From Lagopus muta (Eukaryota > Chordata > Aves > Galliformes > Phasianidae), in contig NC_064437.1 in assembly GCF_023343835.1 (NCBI RefSeq), positions 5,346,001-5,410,000 of the forward strand: a stretch of DNA of 64,000 nt, given 5' to 3'. Of the stretch, positions 52,401-64,000 are shown in pieces. Positions within the stretch are counted from its first letter, which is position 1; each line of letters begins with the position of its first letter. The position numbers and the translations under genes are program-made. The notes under the pieces are model-generated. The model was given only the letters and a program-made list of their open reading frames with translations, was not told the origin of the DNA and ran no database searches.

Positions 52401-55400
52401 CACCACAAAACAATACTGTGAGCCAGTTGAGCTCAAAAGCTCCAAACAAAACAACTCAGTGAATACAGACAGGATCAAATCATGCCTTAACACGAGTTCA
52501 TACACTATTTACTGGAAGGATAAATCAGAGCAGGTCTTACCTCTGGTTATTCAGGACTGCATCCAGTTTAATAGACTTTGAAACAGGTACCTGGAGATTG
52601 AGTTAGACTTGCTCACTTTAACTGAAAGTGGTTTTTCCTTGTTGTGATTTGTGCTGTTGGGTTGTGTAGTTGGTTTTTTTGTTGTTGTTTGTGTTGTTTG
52701 TTTTAAATATGCCATTAATAGTTAGAAGAGAATATTAGCAAAGTAGAGGATTTATATTTTCATGGGAATCCCAAGCACTGTTAAAATAATTTCCTTTCTC
52801 TCTTCTCAAGCCTATTTTACTTTGTATAGAAATTCCATGTCTTCAAAACAGGGCAGGAGAAGTTCGATATCTGCTGTAGTTAGAAAGAAGTCCAGGCTGC
52901 AAAACCAAGAATCACACTTAAAGAAGTTTACAGCTGAAGACTGAATTGTATATGCAGGCAGTAATTTAAGAGTGCCTTAAAAGACTCAGAGTTTAAACTA
53001 TTAAATAACTTTCTTTTTAATAGCTTTGACCTACATTCCAGTATCTTTTACCAAAAGCCACTGTGTACCTATGGTAGAAATATTCGTCTATCTCCTGTGG
53101 CAAACTAGCATTTTTTAATCATTTCAGTTTTCCAGATTTCTTTTATCTCACAGAAGAAGCCTGATGCCAGCACTGTTCACCACTGCGTGTGAGCAGATGT
53201 TCTCTTCTAGTTAGTTTTTAAGAAGTTCAAGCTGCTCAGAAGCCTGAAGTGCTCTGAAGTCCCTAAATGTATGGTACCTATTTGTCATAAAAGGAAAGCA
53301 ACATGGAAAAAAGATAATTGCAGGATGAAAATGATGCTGGGAAGAGGGACTTTGAAGCAGACAACACATGGGAGCCATGAGTTAAAACTGCATTAGGAAA
53401 GCTTCAGCACCAAAAAGGAATAAATTACTCATCCTCCTGAAAATTGGCCCGGACATCTTCTGAAATGAAGGAACATTTTCTATTAGATAAATTTGCTTTC
53501 CTGAAACCATAGTGCAAATGCACTGCACCTGTCATGCTGCTTTTTATATGACTTCTCCTTTTCAAGATTCCTAAAGATGTGGTGTATTTGTGCTTTCACC
53601 CCAAAGAATGAGCTTTTCAGAAAATGGTAGCACTGTTAGAGCTGTGCAGAACTTTATTTTTCAGAAGAAGCAAGAGAAGGGGGTTCACCCTCCTGATCCC
53701 TTACTGGAACTGAAATGCCGTGCAGCGGCGTCACCTCAGGACATGTAAAATGTCTAAGTGTTTGACAAACTGATTCCATATTAGTTCGGCCTTGATATGC
53801 AAAAAGACAAACACGACACAATGCCTGAGTTCTGATTAGTGATTTTTGCATTCTGCTAGCATCCTTTTATCATAATAATAGTACTTCAAGGCTTTTATTT
53901 TACAAAAGCATGCTCAGTGCTTTTAGCCAAGATAGTGAGATTGATACTAAGGACAGGCTTCCTAGCAAGGTGGTTGTTGGCACAGTGTGCAAGAGGCACT
54001 TGGATAATGCCCTTCATAACGTGCTTCAACTTTTGGTTAGCCGTGAAGTGGTCAGGCAGCTGGACTCAATGGTCTTTGTAGATATTTTCCAACTGAACCA
54101 TTCTATTTTCTTCCATTCTGTCCAAATGAGATGATTATTTATGTGCAGTCTGCAACTTTCCATGGACCCTGAGATAGGTCTCTTGTTCAGACTTGCTGCA
54201 ATAAATTTTGCCCTTGATTTTAGGTGTGCAAACCCTGATGAAGCCCACTGACACCAGCAGGAAGCTATTTCAGATGTATTCCTATACAACTGAGGACAGG
54301 ATTTGTGGCTCATGTGGTACAGTAACAGTAGTCAGGAGTCTACACAGCTGATGACGGAAGTCACACACAGGAGAGTAACACAAAGGAATCTTTGAGGTTA
54401 AGGGAATGTCACTGAGAAAGAAGAGACACCTGATTTCAGATTATAGGAAAAACATAGGATACACAGGAACCACAGTGCTGTTCAGTCTTCTGCTATGCTT
54501 CCTCTCATCATCTACTCAGACTCCATTTTTAATGTCTCCATAGCTTTGCTGTACTGAATACTACCAAAAACCCACTCTTAAAACAATGTTCTTGCAAAGC
54601 TACATTAGTTCAAATGTGAGAAATACAGTACAGAGAGCAGTGTCCAAAGCTGCTTTATGCCCAACACAAATATAGGCCAGTAAAATATTACCAGGACACA
54701 TATGTTGCAAAAGCACCCAGTCAGGTGGCTTTAATTCTGCAGCGTGGGAGACTGCAGCCAAAGACTGTCTGGTGTGGCAGGGATTAGGTACTGATAACAT
54801 CAAAGTCTGAGAGCAAAACCAGATTGCTGCTGCAGAGCACAGAGTGCCCCAGAGGGAATGGGTGTTCTGAATCAAGGAAACATCTGCTGTACCTGTGGCT
54901 GCTGGCCTAACTTCTTTAAAAAGATCTGCAAAAACCGAGCGCTTTGAATCAACAGATGATGTGGTCAGGACTCCAAATGAGTATTTCAGACATTCAGTAG
55001 TATAATTATAACCAGAATTTGGCCTTTTACTTGTAATAGAAGTTATCCAGGAGCCATCAAACTGTCTATTCCAATAGTTGTATACTTGTGTTTCATGGAC
55101 AGCTTGGATAAAGGCATGAGCAAGAAAATAGTCTAGCAGTGCTGATATTTGTCTCACTACCATCCTTCTTGCAGTCAGCAAGGTTTTGAAGACAGCAGGA
55201 GGGCACTCGTTCTGGGGGCACTACCAAAGCATTGCTTGAGCTGAAAAATGATTTTCTAAAACAATTTAGCTTCCTAAAAGAGCAGAAAGTTAAGGGAGCA
55301 AAAATGAGTGAGTAATGTTAATGGCTAGATGAATTGCTGGGAGACAATGGAGGAGGGAAAAAGGCTTCCCATTAGTCCATTAGTCAAGGTGCTAAACAGT

Positions 55401-58400
55401 TTTACACATATTACAAGCTGCACCCTCAGAGCAGCTCATTAGACCCATCCGTGTTTACTACAAGTCTGCAGGATTTTCTTTAGATTCCATGGCTGTATAA
55501 TTGCAGAACACCTGTTGCTTTAGTCATACATACTCATTTCTAACTGTTGGTATATCCTTAGGCCTGAATCCTCATCTCATACAAAAACAAGGGAAGGATT
55601 CCAAAATTTGCTAGTAGAATAGACCAGCCTGTGCATCACAGCAGGATGCACTAAGAAGTGTTTAGTAGTTCACTCGTCTGTATATGCTGATAGCACAGCA
55701 AACACAGGCCAGCTATGTCATCTGTGGTTCAGTAGTAAGTCTGGTCTGTAGAAGGTTCATATTGTTCATATGCTTCATATATGTTCAGTCCTTCAACCTG
55801 TGTTGAACTCATCTGCTCTGTCTGGCAGAATTCCTGAAGCAGAAGATGCTCTGGGAAATGTGTCCTCTGTTCTTCCTCAGGACAGATAGTATTTAGCTCT
55901 TAATTTTTTTGCATAACCAAAAGCCATATTGCTCAGTTTCTGTTTTACAGTCATATCCTTGTCTTCGACCCAAATGTACACATGTTCCACACCCCTCACT
56001 TTTATTCACTATGTATAATTCTCTATTATTGTGTGAAATTATTTTTGCCAAGAATGCCAAATTGTGTCCCTGAGGTTAGAAACAATCAGTTGTGCTAGAG
56101 AAATGAATCCTAAACCACTTTGTTTCCCACAGTCTTATTTTGTGTTCTGTATTTTATAAGCAATCAGAAAATGGAACTGGAAAGCTAGAAATATTTTATC
56201 TGCTTAACTGTCTTAATTGAATAAACACCAGAGCATTTATAGGTGGTGGCAGCAACAATTATTACTTCTTAAGTACTGACTGTGTCTTTAATGCAGCATA
56301 TGACAGTACCTGCTCTGAGTAGAGGGACAGCTTCACTCTATGATCCTGATACCAGATCCACATGGGTATAACTTCATCCTGGTGAAGGTAGTAGAGATGT
56401 GGCAGGGCTGGTCTGATTTCAAGTTGGATGCCTGGAAGATAGGAGGACAAACATCAACCTGCAGCAAGGTGTATCTCTACAGCAAGGCTTTGTCAGATGT
56501 TTCCCAAGAGGCCTGTCTGAATCCATAAGCTCCCTCTCATCTCCTGAGTATCTGTGGATGTTTCATACTTTCTTATTATTTGTTTTTGTGCATTAGAGTT
56601 TTCTTCCACAGATTGCTCCCTTCAGTGTTTTTAATTAACAAAACTAAATTTTGGCTAATACTGGATTTTTTCAATCCAAGTAAACCAGCTTAAAATAAAA
56701 AATAAGCTGAAGTTCTGGCAAACACATTCAGGTCAACCATTCTCTAGATAAATTGTGTCTCAAAGACTGGATCACAGTGCATAATATATTAAAAATTATT
56801 GGGAGCATTCCAGGATCCAGAATTATGTGGGTAGTTGTAATTCCTAGGATAAAGAATGATAAAGAAATAAAATGCTTTAATCCTCCACGAATTTGTCTAA
56901 CAGTTAATCCAGCTACTAACTGCATGATATTTCCTTTCTCGAGCATTCTCAGTTTGTTCTTAATTCTTCTAATTAAGGCTATAAAGCAGAGATAGAAAGT
57001 GGAAATCATCAGCAGTTAAATGCATATTTCTTTGTAGTGCTCCGTCTTGTACATGACATGTAAGACCTAAGCAGGACTGCTCAGTGTGATTCCATTCCTC
57101 ACAATAATCCACATTCACACAGTAGGTTACAGCAGGTTATGTCACAATAATTACGTTATCACTTTGCAATCCCATAGCACCTTATATCCCATCATCACAA
57201 ATCAGAAAAACGTGCCATTTAATATTAATGAACTCTAACAGTGTTGAAGCAGAATTCCCTTATGAGGCATACTGGGGCAGTAACAAACTTCTGCCTCTCC
57301 CATAAACCTCCTCTCCATCTCTCCCAGGTCCAGCTCCATCCAGCTGTCCTTCAGCTAGTCCCCTGCCTCAGCCAAGGTCCTGGGGCTCAGGCAAAGGGCT
57401 GTGTCTGCATCTGATAGGAAGGCGATGCACATCTGGCTGTTGTCTGTGTCTTGTTTTGGCTAAAGATTTGACACTTGAACCAGGGAATGATCAGCTTTTA
57501 TGGAAAATTTGCAGAGAGAACTCAGTGCTTTGCACTGCTGTTACAGAAGTGAAAGCAGTCAGACTTGCAGTAGCATAGCGAGCACTGCTTGTCACTAACC
57601 ACATCACTGCACAATGAGTGCCTTAAGCTAAATAATTCTAATTAAACAATAGTGTGTGCAAGGAATTGCATTAATTTAACTAAGTCTTGCTAACTGAACC
57701 TTAGGACAAGTTGATTATGTGGGGAGAGCTTTCTAATCTCGTGTCCCTGCATGACGCAGCCATCATCATACCTGGGGCTCTTAAGCAGGACAGGTAAAAT
57801 GTAAGGAGACATTGCCAGTGTACAACCCAGCTTAGAGATGCTGTGATCCCACAGCATCCCACTTCAGGTGGCAAGGGAAGGTCATCTGAGCTGCCTCACC
57901 TCCACTGGCATGAGAAAGGGCCAGAAGTGCTGTGCATCATTGTGAGCTCACCTGATATTAATCACTGTGCCCTAAGGCAACAGCCTTACCAAGATGGCAA
58001 AGGATGCCTTCATTCAGCTTGTCTGCTCTCACAGAGAGCCAACACTACAACTCATTTTCAGTCTTCTGCTTCAATCATTAGAGAATACTGCTGACCTGTA
58101 ATTCAAATTCTTCTTCCTCTGCTTTACTCTGAAAAGATTAATTCTCTGTTTGTAGTAATTGCTCTGTCTGATGGTACTGAAACACACTTTGCCTCATAAT
58201 TCGAGGTGTAAGCATCACGTGACATTATCATGTCTTTAAAACAGTAATAAATGTGTTTTTTTCTAAGCCAGTGCTGCAGGCATCTGCTGCTGGTGCAGAG
58301 AGGAAAACAGATCTGGAAAATGTCTCAGTCTGGCATGCATTTAACTATATACACAGTTAGCAATTCTCCTTAGAATAACAATAGCCTTTTCACATATGCT

Positions 58401-61400
58401 TAAGAGTTGTCTTGAAGCTTGAGTTGGTTAGAAAACTGAGAAGAATTCAGGAATTATTCTCTTTGCATAAGTTTATGTGAAAACATAGATTTGGGTCACA
58501 GTGTGCCACTGTCCTTTGGCTTGAGGTTCAGACACTTGGTGCTGTTGAAAATAAAGCAGTTCTGTTAGGACTATTGAGAGTAATTATACAAATATTGATT
58601 CCCAAATGCTACATGGGAATATATGATTTTTCAGTTTTTTTGCTGGAAAAAAAAATTTGTTCCTCTTTGAAGCCTCTAGAGGGTGCGCTCTCCATTTCAA
58701 ATTAGGATTAAATAACTTTCTACAAGGCAATAATCTAGTTCAAACAGAAGTTATAAATTAACTCCAGGTATTATTGGGTGAAATGTTATGGTCTGAGATA
58801 AAGTCAGAAAAAACAACAAGAGTCCACTTTGGAATTAAAAATATTTCAGTTTCACTGCAGATCTGAGTGTATGATCATTATTTTGGGCTATAGTTCAGCT
58901 TCAGCACGGATGAAACTGTTTGCCTCATGTCAGTCTTTTGTTCTGGAGCCTTAGGACAAAACTAAAAGTTAGCAGAGACTATGCAGCTCTAGTCTCAGTT
59001 CTTTTAATCAGGAATCAGATAATCTGTTTGAAATGCAAACTGTTTGTGACCAAACCTCTGCAAAAGCTACACTGCTTAGAAGTTTAGTGATGAAATGTAT
59101 CAGGACATACTACTGCTTGTAGGTCTTCTCGCAGCAGTGCCTGAAGTCCCAAAGTCGATTACAGCACCCAGGGATCTCAGGAGTACATCCGTGAACTTTG
59201 ATTCTCTCTTAAATAGCTCATTATCTAAATAAGCACGACAGAATCCAGAATAAAGACATATTCTTCTCCCCAGTTAGATGGGGAAGGGAGTTATACCATT
59301 TATATTGTCAGTTACAACACGGAGATAGTGGAGGAGCCAGAAACTAGAACTAGAGCTCCTGGGTTTCACTCCAGTATTTAGAAACATGAATTCTGACAAA
59401 CTGTCCCCCTGCTGTGCCTTGCTGAATCAGTCACATCTGTACAGCAGCCTCCTGCAGCGTTCATCCCTTGTGAAGGGTAAAAAACCAATATCTCATAGAC
59501 CTGAGACCCAGTAAACAGAAATTGCCTTCAGTTCCATAGAATTGATTTTATTTGTTCATTTCTAGGAACATGTTTCCAGCCAACCTTGTTGAAGCCACAT
59601 TCAAGCAGGTAAGTGGCTATTGTTCTTTTACCACTGAAAAGGTGAGCCAGCATCATAGAAAGATGCACATGATATTTCTTCCTAAAACAGAATCCAGATG
59701 TAGATACTGTGTATTACTTCAGATATTACAAGTACCTTGAGCATTTAAGAATTAATGAGTTCATTTCCACTAGCCTCAGCAGTCTTGCAGCCTGACTACA
59801 ACTGGTAGGTCAGAATTATTTTAATAGTCCAGTAAAGATCCAACCTGGAGATCCCATCTGGAGCAAAGCTGTGTCGTGGGTTAGGCCATGGATACATATT
59901 TTTGCCATTTCTTTATCAAGAGAAACCTTCAGGTTTTTACATTTTTGCTATAGCATGGGATTCTAAGCTTTGTTTTGAGATATCATGTAACTAGCTGTTT
60001 TACAAACCTCAAACTCTTTTGAGGATCAAGCCTGAGTAGCAAAATGTGCAGCAAGCGCTTCAGATTAGTGCTGTGCTGTGTTGGCCATACAGTAGCCATT
60101 TCTCAGATAGAGGATGAGTTAAGAGACCTCGCCTTGCTAATAATACAGCTCTGCTGTTTCCAGACTGCAGCCAGCACAAATCCTGGCTGTGCTGGGGGAT
60201 CTATATGTGGACCCCATTTTCATTCTATTCTTTGCTTTGCTCTCAGAGGGCACTGTACCACTGCATAAAGGAAGAACAGAATACAGTATCCAACTAAAGC
60301 AACAAAATCATGTATTTAGGAAGAATTTAATTGCTAAATTTGGAATTTGGCCAGAAAATCTTATCTAAAAGTTGTGAGTAAGCAAGAGGCATGGCTATAT
60401 TTGTTTCATCTGTGGGAATATTTAATGGGAACTCCATGAGGCAAAGAGAAGGGCAATTGAGCACCTGGAAAGTAATTCCCAATTATGTCCTGCAGGAAAG
60501 GAAATACAAGGGAATGTCTAAAGCAACTGTATCAGATCATGTGTTTGCTGCACAAGGCTCTGATTTTAGGAAATTCTGATTTTTGCTTTTCCAAAAATCC
60601 AACATTTTCTACACATAGGGTCAGGAGCTGTTATTGTTTTCATGCTGTTCCCCTTAACAGACAGTCTTAATTAACAGAACTTACGAAGTCTCTTTTTAAC
60701 CATTAATTTCTGCAGGGATATTATAGTAAAAAACCCCCTTTGTTTTCTTTCAGTATCGCACAAAGAGTATTCCCATCATTAAAGCCAACAAAGCATCATC
60801 TGAAAGCACAACTCATCGCATTATAATATATGGAGTTCAAGATGAGAATGGATCCAATGTCCAGAATTTTGCCTTGGACATCACTCCTCCACCTGAAGTG
60901 ATTTACAAATCAGAACCAGGCACCAGTGATGGCATGAATGTGCTAGGGATTGTCATATTCTCTGCAACAATGGGTAGGTTTCAGACATGTTGTTTTGCAA
61001 TAATCCAAGTATCCATTTAAGAGAAAAAGATAAAGGTTGGGCTGTTGGGTTTCCTCAACAAGAAAAACTTACTACCAGACAAGGTACAAAGAGAACTAAA
61101 GTTCTCCTTAGCAAGCAATAAATTGATTTTTGCCTTGGAGTCTTCCCTGTCATTCTTACCTATTCTTTATCACATTTTATTACATTATTAGTGTAAAATA
61201 TAACTATCTCTTCCCTATTAAGAGCACAGTTCAGATAATAAGCCTCAGAGATATGATGGGTGAGTTTCAGAGGAATATTGTTTAAACAGCTTTAAATTCT
61301 GGATCCTGTCTTTTATTGAAACTTCATTATTTTAATTTTTTCATTGTCCAGTGCTTAAATACCATCTCGTAGCTTATCTCAGTGAACTGGAAGAGCTTCT

Positions 61401-63496
61401 CTCTAGCTGATTTATTTAGTTTCACTTACTGAAGAAACACTGTTGCCACGTATGATATGTTATCTTTGTGAATTATGAAGAGGGACTTTAACCACTCCCT
61501 TAGTATGCCCTACTTAACGATGACAAAGGTTATGTTGTGATGATTGTTACAGGAAAAAGTTGATACAGTTTTCTTTATCTCCTATCTAATTTCTTCATTG
61601 AACTTACCGTGGTCAGCTATGGTTGTTCCATAAAACATCTTTGACAGTTTATTACATTACAGTTCATAAAGTGCAAGGGGTCAAAAATCAACTCCAGAAT
61701 TAGCAGATCTGTCTCTCTTTTTAATTTCTCCAGTATGTGGTTTTCCATATGCAATCCTGCTGGAAATTGGCTGTCCATCAGTTTGGTATCTTACAGTTCC
61801 CAAAGTACAGTGTCACAGCAACCAATATTCCAGCCAAGAATTATTGGACACGAATGAATTAATTACACATTCTTATTAGAATCAAGGACTTCTTAGAAAA
61901 CCACTCATTGTCTTCACAGAGCTGAATGTATTACTGTTACTTGCTCTTGCTGGCCCAGGAATTGAGAGATGGAAGCTGAGAGCTGGCTTCCTCCTGCCTG
62001 GTGCACAGAATGTACTGCCTCTACTGCCACGTACATGACAGCCCCAGCTGCTGGGTCAGCCCTGGCTGTAGTAGCTACAAACAAACCTGAGACACTGAGA
62101 CCTCAAACATGTCAGGTGGGTGACAGAGCCCTGTAGGGAGCCAAAGAAAGAGGTTGTGCCTTGGCTCCCCAGTGCTCTGTGTCTGCGTCAGGTGAGATTT
62201 TCAGACATATTGTCTATTCCTACCGCACAAAGATCTATATTCAGCCAGCTATGTCCCATTTAGTTTACCTTGAGTTATGACAGGGAGGGAAAGCTCTGGG
62301 GGTATGCATGAAGTCACAGGAGAATTTAAACACAAATGTCTACGTTTGCAGGTATAATGTTGGGAAGAATGGGAAACAGTGGTGTTCCTTTGGTCAGCTT
62401 TTGTCAATGTTTAAATGAATCCGTCATGAAGATAGTGGCAGTTGCTGTTTGGTAAGTAACAGATTTAGTAAGCTTTGTTTTAGAAAGTGTAGAAAAAATG
62501 TTGACAGAAAAGACATAAACCTATTTTAAGGGAAATAAATGAGAGTGAACAACCCTTAGTTTTGTGGGAATGCCCTGTCACTTTAACAGAGGCACCCCAT
62601 ATATCACTCAGCACAGTGTAGCTGGGTGGATTATAATACATCCACCCACGTGCAGGAGCACCTCAGGCTAGTGTTCCCATACCTTATAGCACAGCTCCAC
62701 AGAAATTCTCACCTGGTTTCAGCTTGGTTAAGCTAATGGTCCCTCAGGATCTGTACTGCAGCCAATGTACTTCCTGCTAGCTCAGCAGTCTCTGCAATGA
62801 ACACCACAGTTTAAAAACTAGGTAGTCTTCTGCCCAGGCAGTCCAAGAGCATGTCTAATGCATATTGGTAATTCTCTGCATAAGCATCTACTTAACAGTT
62901 TTCAACTGTTCCATCAGTATGAACAGCACAGCAGAGCCTGGTACTCATTCCCTAGCTGCCAAGTAAATGACCTACCTTAAGCTACAAAGTCAGAGCCTTT
63001 TTCTGAACCCAAATATTTTAAGTTCATTCCTGACCAGCAATATTACCCCAGCTAAAGGAACAGTAGGAATAGTGCTTTGAGCCTGCTCCTCAGGTGTGGG
63101 ACAGGGCCTAAGCACATCTGGTCTGACACAACTGAGTCCAGCTGTGTCACTTATGAGTGGGTGCTTTTACTACACTGAAAGTGGGATACAGGAGTTTTCT
63201 CCCTCAAGCTGTTTGGTGGAAGTGAATTATCTCCTGCTAATGACTGTATTTCTTTTTCTCAGGTACTTTCCATTTGGAATCGTGTTTCTAATTGCTGGTA
63301 AAATCTTAGAAATGGATGACCCTTCAGCCATTGGGAAGAAACTGGGGTTTTACGCCATCACTGTAGTGTGCGGTCTGGTTGTGCACGGCCTGTTCATTCT
63401 GCCAATGATGTACTTCTTTATCACCAAGAAGAATCCTATTGTCTTTATCAGAGGGATTCTTCAAGCCTTGCTTATTGCTCTGGCCACCTCCTCCAG
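34500..63496 (+). CDS. SLC1A7: SLC1A7, glutamate transporter EAAT5 (partial, first 7 exons)
   Basis: Coding exons in the window: 34500-34640, 35651-35730, 49579-49794, 59566-59608, 60754-60973, 62352-62451, 63263-63496; 1,034 nt, 344 codons plus 2 nt, phases consistent, all GT-AG. EAAT5 is a sodium-coupled glutamate transporter with a large chloride conductance, known mainly from retinal photoreceptor and bipolar-cell terminals. TM1 is in exon 1 ([20 protein letters not shown]); exon 2 ends TM1 and begins TM2 ([12 protein letters not shown]); exon 3 carries DAKTSSRLG and TM3; exon 5 holds the variable extracellular TM4 loop with an NGS sequon; exon 7 encodes TM5-TM6 with KILEMDD and [10 protein letters not shown] and stops at LIALATSS, just at hairpin HP1. 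HP1 tip, TM7 NMDGT, HP2 and TM8 lie beyond the window. Start ACCATGGCG is a strong Kozak context. Sequence follows EAAT5 (about 560 aa in human) rather than EAAT1-4. Introns 2 and 3 are 13.8 and 9.8 kb. Confidence 0.97.
39471..39502. repeat. (TA)n microsatellite
   Basis: Two TA runs interrupted by GTGTAGA, 32 nt in all, in SLC1A7 intron 2. Confidence 0.85.
40249..40267. repeat. Poly-T tract (19 T)
   Basis: Uninterrupted T run in SLC1A7 intron 2; no retrogene or SINE body recognised beside it. Confidence 0.85.
41209..41372 (-). mobile_element. CR1 LINE 3'-end fragment in SLC1A7 intron 2
   Basis: Minus-strand CR1: tail octamers at the left (GAATCATAGAATCA), then GGTTGGAAAAGACC, AAGTCCAACC and CACATCCAAACGG, ending in CACCCAGGGATGGTGG. 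5'-truncated, antisense to SLC1A7. Confidence 0.92.
42440..42560 (+). mobile_element. Old CR1 3'-tail remnant
   Basis: Plus-strand sequence CATGCCTGGACATTTTCC, GGGAACATGCTTT and AGGTCCCTTACAACTCCTAC then GATTCTGCGATAG resembles the end of the long CR1 copy at 46-47 kb with a gap. Heavily diverged. Confidence 0.55.
42570..46070 (+). other. SLC1A7 intron 2, middle part
   Basis: No exon or named transposon recognised. A degenerate (AAAT)n stretch occurs at 44659-44690. Confidence 0.55.
44659..44690. repeat. (AAAT)n microsatellite
   Basis: Degenerate AAAT/AAGT/AAAC tetramers, about eight units. Confidence 0.8.
46078..47354 (+). mobile_element. CR1 LINE, 5'-truncated copy with much of the reverse transcriptase
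   Basis: About 1.3 kb of CR1 ORF2 plus the 3' end, on the plus strand. The first open frame (to 46,627) carries [44 protein letters not shown] and the catalytic FADDTKL (46520-46540). From about 46,575 the reading continues in another frame with [44 protein letters not shown] and [18 protein letters not shown], so one frameshift separates the two halves. The 3' end has GGTCCCTTCCAACCCCTAC followed by four ATTCTGTG octamers. It lacks ORF1, the endonuclease and the start of the reverse transcriptase, so it cannot move by itself. Moderate decay suggests intermediate age. It sits in SLC1A7 intron 2 in the sense orientation. Confidence 0.96.
47360..49578 (+). other. SLC1A7 intron 2, right part
   Basis: Noncoding. 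Holds a 20-bp tandem repeat at 48781-48828 and a short CR1-like tail at about 49,165-49,220 (AGGTCCCTTCCAATCACTTA then TTCTACAGTTCTGTGA). Confidence 0.5.
48781..48828. repeat. 20-bp tandem duplication (about 2.4 copies)
   Basis: Unit GGCAGATAGTTACATAGCAT repeated with one change (GATAGT to GAGAGT), then a partial third copy. Confidence 0.85.
49795..53900 (+). other. SLC1A7 intron 3, left part
   Basis: No exon recognised. Contains a 23-bp tandem duplication at 50542-50587 (AGAGGAAGGATGTTGCTGG unit) and a G/T-rich low-complexity run at about 52,640-52,702. Confidence 0.55.
50542..50587. repeat. 23-bp tandem duplication
   Basis: Two near-identical copies beginning AGAGGAAGGATGTTGCT, period 23. 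Confidence 0.8.
53960..54122 (+). mobile_element. Diverged CR1 LINE 3'-end fragment
   Basis: Plus-strand CR1-type 3' end: CAAGAGGCACTTGGATAATG, TTTTGGTTAGCC, GTCAGGCAGCTGGACTCAAT, then TTTCCAACTGAACCATTCTA. Belongs to a subfamily different from the 46-kb copy and is well eroded. Confidence 0.75.
54130..59565 (+). other. SLC1A7 intron 3, right part
   Basis: No exon or recognised transposon. One 193-codon open frame on the minus strand (55181-54600) is the longest unexplained frame in the window; it has no domain that I recognise and is treated as noncoding. Confidence 0.5.
60974..62351 (+). other. SLC1A7 intron 5
   Basis: Noncoding, no repeat recognised. Confidence 0.6.
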
Positions 63497-64000
63497 GTAT
63501 TATCTAGTTTCAGCGTGTATTTATGTGTTTATCAACATTTGGAAGCTATGAGTGGAAGCCATTTGACAGTGGCATTTGTTACATTATTTTCCCTCACCTG
63601 AAAAAATACTGGACAAAAATGATGTTTCTTAGAGGACTAGAAAGGTAATAAGGGTGTTTTTCTATAAAAACAAATTGTGTGTTTCTACAAAGTTAAAATA
63701 TATTGAGGGACACAGTTTGTCCAGAATACATTTTTAGAATTGGTAGAGAACCTCCTAGTTCAGTCGTATGGAAACACTTTACACTTTCTACTCTTCTTGA
63801 TCTTTAGGTTTGGGTACATTAAGAAAAGACTGTGGTTGCAAGCTAATGTCCAGCAGTGTAAAGATATTCACCTGTTCTCGAGGAACAGTATTTTTTACAT
63901 TCCTTTTAGGGAAAGCGTACAATGGACTTTAACCATAGCTGAACAGTGAAATGGGAAACAGCTCATGAACTGGTTAAGAAAAAGAGCACCAACTTGTGTA

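Noticed and set aside
1-64000. Search for virus-like elements, CRISPR arrays, tRNA or rRNA genes
   Set aside because: No paired long terminal repeats, no gag/pol/env-like frames apart from CR1 LINE reverse transcriptase, no spaced direct repeats and no tRNA-like A/B boxes were recognised by eye.

Overview
This is vertebrate nuclear DNA, almost certainly from a bird and probably a chicken or another galliform. The genes have many introns with GT-AG junctions. Three CpG islands mark housekeeping promoters. Nearly all recognisable dispersed repeats are CR1 LINE copies with the avian-type tail of ATTCTGTG or ATTCTATG units. The gene order matches human 1p32.3 read in reverse: (LRP8) - MAGOH - CZIB - CPT2 - SLC1A7. 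I assembled the exons by eye from protein similarity, phase and splice sites; the totals (146, 160 and 652 aa) agree with the known families.

Layout. From 1 to about 2.0 kb is T/G-rich and ends in a possible polyadenylation signal; by synteny it may be the 3' UTR of LRP8, but no LRP8 coding sequence is visible. From 2 to 14 kb looks intergenic at first, but on the minus strand at 9.8-13.6 kb it holds five colinear exon remnants of a nardilysin-family (M16 metallopeptidase) gene. The remnants carry nonsense and splice defects, the catalytic N-terminal half is absent, and a CR1 copy has landed among them. From 14.1 to 16.1 kb is MAGOH (+, complete, 5 coding exons). From 17.3 to 24.7 kb is CZIB (+, complete, 8 coding exons). 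From 26.2 to 33.1 kb is CPT2 (-, complete, 5 exons). From 34.5 kb to the right edge are the first seven coding exons of SLC1A7 (+), with introns of 13.8 and 9.8 kb; the gene continues past the window.

Functions. MAGOH is a core exon-junction-complex subunit. CZIB is a small protein with two CXXC zinc ligand pairs. CPT2 is the mitochondrial inner-membrane carnitine palmitoyltransferase of fatty-acid oxidation. SLC1A7 is the retinal glutamate transporter/chloride channel EAAT5. They share no pathway and are neighbours by conserved synteny only. CZIB and CPT2 converge; CPT2 and SLC1A7 diverge from a 1.45-kb spacer.

Most notable: the undescribed-looking nardilysin-like pseudogene between MAGOH and the left edge, and a perfect TISU/YY1-type element surrounding the CPT2 start codon. 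No intact virus-like element, CRISPR array, tRNA or rRNA was seen.
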